8,400 nt of DNA from CAYSLC01 sp964431545. Lineage in GTDB: Bacteria; Desulfobacterota; Desulfobacteria; Desulfobacterales; JAABSP01. The notes beneath the pieces were generated by a model. It made no database searches. It was given only the letters and a program-made list of their open reading frames with translations, and was not told the DNA's origin. The stretch lies in the NCBI GenBank assembly GCA_964431545.1, contig CAYSLC010000221.1:1-8400 (forward strand), written 5' to 3'. The position numbers and the translations under genes were made by a program. Below, in pieces: positions 5,521 through 8,400 of this stretch (within the stretch, counting starts at the first letter, position 1; each line of letters begins with the position of its first letter).

Positions 5521-6909
5521 ATGACGGGACTGTCAAAGGCGTTCCTCCGGTCATGCGGCGAAATCCTCGGACCGGAGGGCCTTCTCACCGCCCCGGAGGA
5601 CCGGCACGCCTATTCCTATGATCTCTTCGCTCGGGGTCTGCCCGACGCCGTGGCCCTGCCCGCGACCACGGAACAGACGGCCCGGGTGCTGGCTCTCTGC
5701 GCCGACGCGGGCGTTCCGGTCACGCCCAGGGGGGCCGGCACCTCCCTGACGGGCGGACCGGTGCCGGTCCGCGGCGGGCTCTCCCTTTGCCTGGCGCGGA
5801 TGCACGGCGTGGTCGAGCTTTCCGTCCAGGACCGACTGGCCCGGGTGAAGGCCGGGACGGTCACCGATGCGCTGAAACGTGCAGCCCGACGCCGGGGCCT
5901 TCTCTATCCGCCGGACCCCACATCCGCGGCCTACTGCACCATCGGCGGCAACGTGGCCACCAATGCCGGCGGGGCGTCGGGGGTCAAATACGGCGTCACC
6001 CGGGACTACCTTCTGGGTCTCACCCTGGTCACGGCCGACGGCGATGTGCTGACCACCGGATCCCGCTGCGTCAAACGGTCCACGGGCTACGATTTCACCC
6101 ATTTCCTATGCGGCAGCGAGGGACGCCTGGGGGTGGTCACGGAGGCCGTCGTCAAGCTCGTCCCGGCGCCCGCCGCGGTCCGGACGCTGCTCGCCTGGTA
6201 TCCGAACGTGGAAGCGGCGGCCGGGGCGGCGGCGGAAGCGACCGGAGGCGGGGTTACGCCCTCGGTCATGGAGATCATGGACGATGGATTCCTGAAGGCG
6301 GTGGCCGATGTGTACGGCGTCCGCCTGCCTGAAGGCGCGGGCGCCGCGCTGCTCGTGGAGACCGACGGGTCGCCGGCGTCGGTGGCCGAACAGACGTCCG
6401 TTCTCGAATCGGCCCTGGGCCAGGAGGCCCTTTCGGTTCGCGTCGCCGGCGACGAAGCCGAACGGGAAACCTTATGGAAGGCGAGACGGGGCGGCACGGC
6501 GGCCCTGGTTCGCCAGGCCCGCTTCCTGGCGACCCTCGATTACGCCGTGCCCGTCTCCCGCATCGCCGAGGCGGCGCGGACCATCCAGGATGCGGCGGCC
6601 AGGGCCGGCCTGACGGTGGTGATCATCGGTCACGCCGGTGACGGCAACCTCCATCCCATGTTCATCTTCGACCCGGACGATCCGCGCCAAGCCGCGGCGT
6701 TCAGACGGGCGGACGCCGACCTCTGCGCCGCCGTGCTGAAAATGGGCGGCACCCTCACCGGCGAGCACGGCATCGGCCTGGAAAAGGCGGATCTGCTCCC
6801 GCGGGAACTGTCGCCCCGCGAAATGGCCCTCTCCCGCCGGTTGAAGCGGGCGTTCGACCCCAAGGGCATCCTCAATCCGGGGAAGTGCGAAGACGGCGGA
6901 CCTGCATGA
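5521..6909 (+). CDS. glcD: FAD-linked 2-hydroxyacid oxidase, GlcD/D-lactate dehydrogenase family
   Basis: This flavoprotein oxidises a 2-hydroxyacid (glycolate, D-lactate or similar) to the 2-oxoacid. It has 462 residues, close to E. coli GlcD at about 500. The N-terminal FAD-binding domain (PCMH type, ~30-215) has the PRGAGTSLTGGPVP loop at 69-82 and IGGNVATNAGG at 141-151. The C-terminal domain (~220-458) has GHAGDGNLHP at 370-379 and TGEHGIGLEK at 413-422, whose histidines are conserved in the family's active site. It ends with the usual 'FDPKGILNPGK' motif. The start at ATG 5521 is preceded by GGGAAG at 5511-5516; the frame stays open far upstream, but that part is a shadow of dctM. No separate GlcE subunit is encoded here; the next gene is GlcF-like and overlaps by four bases. 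Substrate and stereospecificity cannot be read from sequence; glycolate, D-lactate and 2-hydroxyglutarate are all possible within this family. Confidence 0.92.
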   Translation: MTGLSKAFLRSCGEILGPEGLLTAPEDRHAYSYDLFARGLPDAVALPATTEQTARVLALCADAGVPVTPRGAGTSLTGGPVPVRGGLSLCLARMHGVVELSVQDRLARVKAGTVTDALKRAARRRGLLYPPDPTSAAYCTIGGNVATNAGGASGVKYGVTRDYLLGLTLVTADGDVLTTGSRCVKRSTGYDFTHFLCGSEGRLGVVTEAVVKLVPAPAAVRTLLAWYPNVEAAAGAAAEATGGGVTPSVMEIMDDGFLKAVADVYGVRLPEGAGAALLVETDGSPASVAEQTSVLESALGQEALSVRVAGDEAERETLWKARRGGTAALVRQARFLATLDYAVPVSRIAEAARTIQDAAARAGLTVVIIGHAGDGNLHPMFIFDPDDPRQAAAFRRADADLCAAVLKMGGTLTGEHGIGLEKADLLPRELSPREMALSRRLKRAFDPKGILNPGKCEDGGPA

Positions 6910-8210
6910 CGGACCCGGTCTGCGACCGCTGCGGCCGCTGCCTGTCCGTCTGCCCCGTTTACGATGCGACCCGGGTGGAAACCCTCTCCCCCCGGGGGCG
7001 GATGGCCTTGTTGCGGGGCATCGAGGCGGGGGAATTCGCGCCATCCCCGCGAATCGACCAGAGTCTGTCCACCTGCCTCCAGTGCCGTGCCTGCGCGCGG
7101 ACCTGCCCCAAGGGGGTGGACGCGGCGGCGCGCGTGCGGGCCGCCCGCGTCCCCGCAGGATCGGGCCGGACGCTCGAACGGGCCCTGCTGGCCGTTGTGA
7201 CCCGCCGACGCTCGCTGCTGTCCGGCTGCTGCCGGATCGCCGCCGCCGTCTCCCGCCTTTTCCCCCGGCGCGGCGACAGCCCCGCCCGCCACCTGCCGCT
7301 GTTTCTGCCCGAAGCCCTTGCCGGCCGGACCCTTCCGGCCATTAGCCGGCGTTCGGCGTTCGACCGCCTCCCCGAACGGATTCCGGCCGCCAGGGGCGTC
7401 CCCTACCAGGGATCGGTCACTCTCTTCACCGGATGTTTTTTCGGCCTGGCCTCGACGGGTCCGGTCCTCTCGGCCGTCCGGATGCTCACCGGCGGCGGCC
7501 TGGAGGTCCGCATTCCCCAACGGCAATCCTGCTGCGGCGCGCCGGCCCTGCTGTCCGATCATCCCGACCCGGCATATGCGTCAATGAAACGATGTCTCGC
7601 GCTTTTGGGCGGAAATGATCCTGTTTTGACGTTGTGCGCCACCTGCACCCACATGCTCTCGTCGGCGGCGGACACGGTTTTCAAGGACCGGCCGGAAGAG
7701 CGGGCGGCGAAAAGGCTCGCCGGCCGGGTCCGGGAGGCGACGGCGTTTCTCGCCGACCTCGACCTGCCTTGGGCCTTTCGAACCCCGAAACCTTTGACGG
7801 TCACGGTCCACGATCCATGCCATTTGACCGGAGACGCCGGCCACGCGCCGGCGGTGCGGCGCCTGTTGTCGGCGGTTCCCGGCGTCCGGTTGAAAGAAAT
7901 GACCGGTCCGGACGCCTGCTGCGGGGGCGGCGGGTTGTCCGGATTAAAGCACCCGGCCATTTCCGGCGCCATCGGCGAGGCCAAAGCCGACGCCGTACTG
8001 GATACCGGCGCTTCCTATGTGGTCGCCGCCTGCCCCGGCTGCCTGCTGCAGATCGGCGACCGCCTGTCCCGACGAAACGCGGGGGTACGAGCGGCGCACC
8101 CCCTCGAGATCACGGCCGACAGGCTCCGGCAAGAATGGAATGAACCGCGCCGTTATCCGCAGGCCCGTCGGATCATCTCGGCATACACCCGGCAGGCCCG
8201 TATCAGGTGA
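6906..8210 (+). CDS. glcF: Fe-S/cysteine-rich (CCG) electron-transfer subunit, GlcF family
   Basis: This subunit takes electrons from the GlcD-like flavoprotein and passes them on, probably to quinone or another membrane acceptor. It has 434 residues; GlcF is usually ~400-430. Two [4Fe-4S] motifs occur near the N-terminus: C6-x2-C-x2-C-x3-CP and C57-x2-C-x2-C-x3-CP. Two cysteine-rich CCG domains follow. The first has C177, C209-C210 and C244-x2-C247 (CX31CCX33CXXC); the second has C305, C338-C339 and C376-x2-C379. The same CCG domain occurs in heterodisulfide reductase HdrB, succinate dehydrogenase SdhE and lactate-utilisation LldE/LutA. The start at ATG 6906 overlaps the glcD stop (ATGA); a GTG at 6885 in the same frame is less likely. 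The last ~19 codons, an Arg-rich tail, lie antisense to the next gene. All expected cysteines are present, so it should be functional. Confidence 0.92.
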   Translation: MTDPVCDRCGRCLSVCPVYDATRVETLSPRGRMALLRGIEAGEFAPSPRIDQSLSTCLQCRACARTCPKGVDAAARVRAARVPAGSGRTLERALLAVVTRRRSLLSGCCRIAAAVSRLFPRRGDSPARHLPLFLPEALAGRTLPAISRRSAFDRLPERIPAARGVPYQGSVTLFTGCFFGLASTGPVLSAVRMLTGGGLEVRIPQRQSCCGAPALLSDHPDPAYASMKRCLALLGGNDPVLTLCATCTHMLSSAADTVFKDRPEERAAKRLAGRVREATAFLADLDLPWAFRTPKPLTVTVHDPCHLTGDAGHAPAVRRLLSAVPGVRLKEMTGPDACCGGGGLSGLKHPAISGAIGEAKADAVLDTGASYVVAACPGCLLQIGDRLSRRNAGVRAAHPLEITADRLRQEWNEPRRYPQARRIISAYTRQARIR

Positions 8211-8400
8211 TCCACCGGCACATGATCTTCCGGCGTGTGGGCGTAGCGTTCGTCGCCGGGGCCGAACCCCACGCAGGGGATACCGGCGCGGTGGATGAAG
8301 GTGCCGTCCACGCCGAATTTCCAGACTGAAATCTTTCCAGGATCGCCCAGAACGGCTTCCCGGGCCGCTTTGGCCAATTGCACCACCGGCTGATCCTCCT
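8153..8400 (-). CDS. M20-family metallohydrolase, C-terminal part (runs out of window)
   Basis: Read from the right edge toward 8153, the frame is open to the window end and stops with TAA at 8155-8153. About 82 codons of the C-terminus are visible; a GTG at 8386-8384 is internal, because the frame continues upstream with E-D-Q-P. The motif 'GIPCVGFGPGDERYAHTPEDHVPVDHLI' (split: GIPCVGFGPGDER, YAHTPEDHVPVDHLI) is typical of M20 peptidases/deacylases (ArgE/DapE/carboxypeptidase G2 type). The histidine in YAHTPED is the conserved late zinc ligand. The wording GFGPGDERYAHT is particularly close to YgeY-type hydrolases. These enzymes cleave amide bonds of N-acylated amino acids or small peptides using two Zn ions. 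The substrate is unknown. It is convergent with the glcF-like gene and not in its operon. Confidence 0.85.
   Translation of the reverse strand, partial: EDQPVVQLAKAAREAVLGDPGKISVWKFGVDGTFIHRAGIPCVGFGPGDERYAHTPEDHVPVDHLIRACRVYAEMIRRACG

Noticed and set aside
6630..7562. 310-codon minus-strand open frame across the glcD/glcF-like genes
   Set aside because: It spans the junction of two clearly coding genes and shows only biased composition from high GC.
1..8400. CRISPR arrays, tRNA or rRNA genes, complete insertion sequences
   Set aside because: No regularly spaced repeats, no tRNA-like cloverleaf sequence, no rRNA-like conserved stretches and no transposase frame with flanking inverted repeats were seen.

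Overview
This is an 8.4 kb bacterial window with a clear compositional change. The first 2.3 kb is moderate in GC and has A/T-rich stretches. From about 2.47 kb on it is GC-rich, with strong G/C preference at third codon positions. The gene content (a TRAP carboxylate transporter followed by a two-subunit flavin/iron-sulfur 2-hydroxyacid oxidase, plus an ATP-grasp/methyltransferase pair) suggests a Gram-negative anaerobe or facultative anaerobe, perhaps Desulfobacterota. That placement rests on gene style, not on a marker gene.

Layout. (1) 1-67: an AT-rich leader. (2) 71-1432: an unusual protein in which a DUF885-like helical segment precedes an ATP-grasp core and a tail of unclear origin. 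Its stop overlaps the start of the next gene (ATGA). (3) 1429-2218: a class I SAM-dependent methyltransferase split by a +1 shift at a run of ten A residues. (4) 2219-2476: a non-coding stretch with a good sigma70-type promoter, an overlapping sigma54-like -24/-12 element in a GC-rich hairpin, and a small upstream dyad. (5) 2477-8210: five same-strand genes in a tight row, dctP, dctQ, dctM, a glcD-like FAD oxidase and a glcF-like Fe-S/CCG protein. Gaps are small or are ATGA overlaps, except for one 100-base gap after dctP that holds a perfect 28-base palindrome. (6) 8153 to beyond 8400, minus strand: the C-terminal end of an M20-family metallohydrolase, converging on and overlapping the glcF-like gene by 58 bases.

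How the genes may work together. DctP would capture an organic acid in the periplasm and DctQM would import it with an ion gradient. The GlcD-like flavoprotein would oxidise it, probably a 2-hydroxyacid such as lactate or glycolate, to the 2-oxoacid. Electrons would pass through the GlcF-like Fe-S protein to the quinone pool or another carrier. Families and operon structure are read from sequence; the exact substrate is inference. The ATP-grasp/methyltransferase pair looks like an independent two-gene unit for ligation and methylation of an unknown substrate. It is the least ordinary part of the window.
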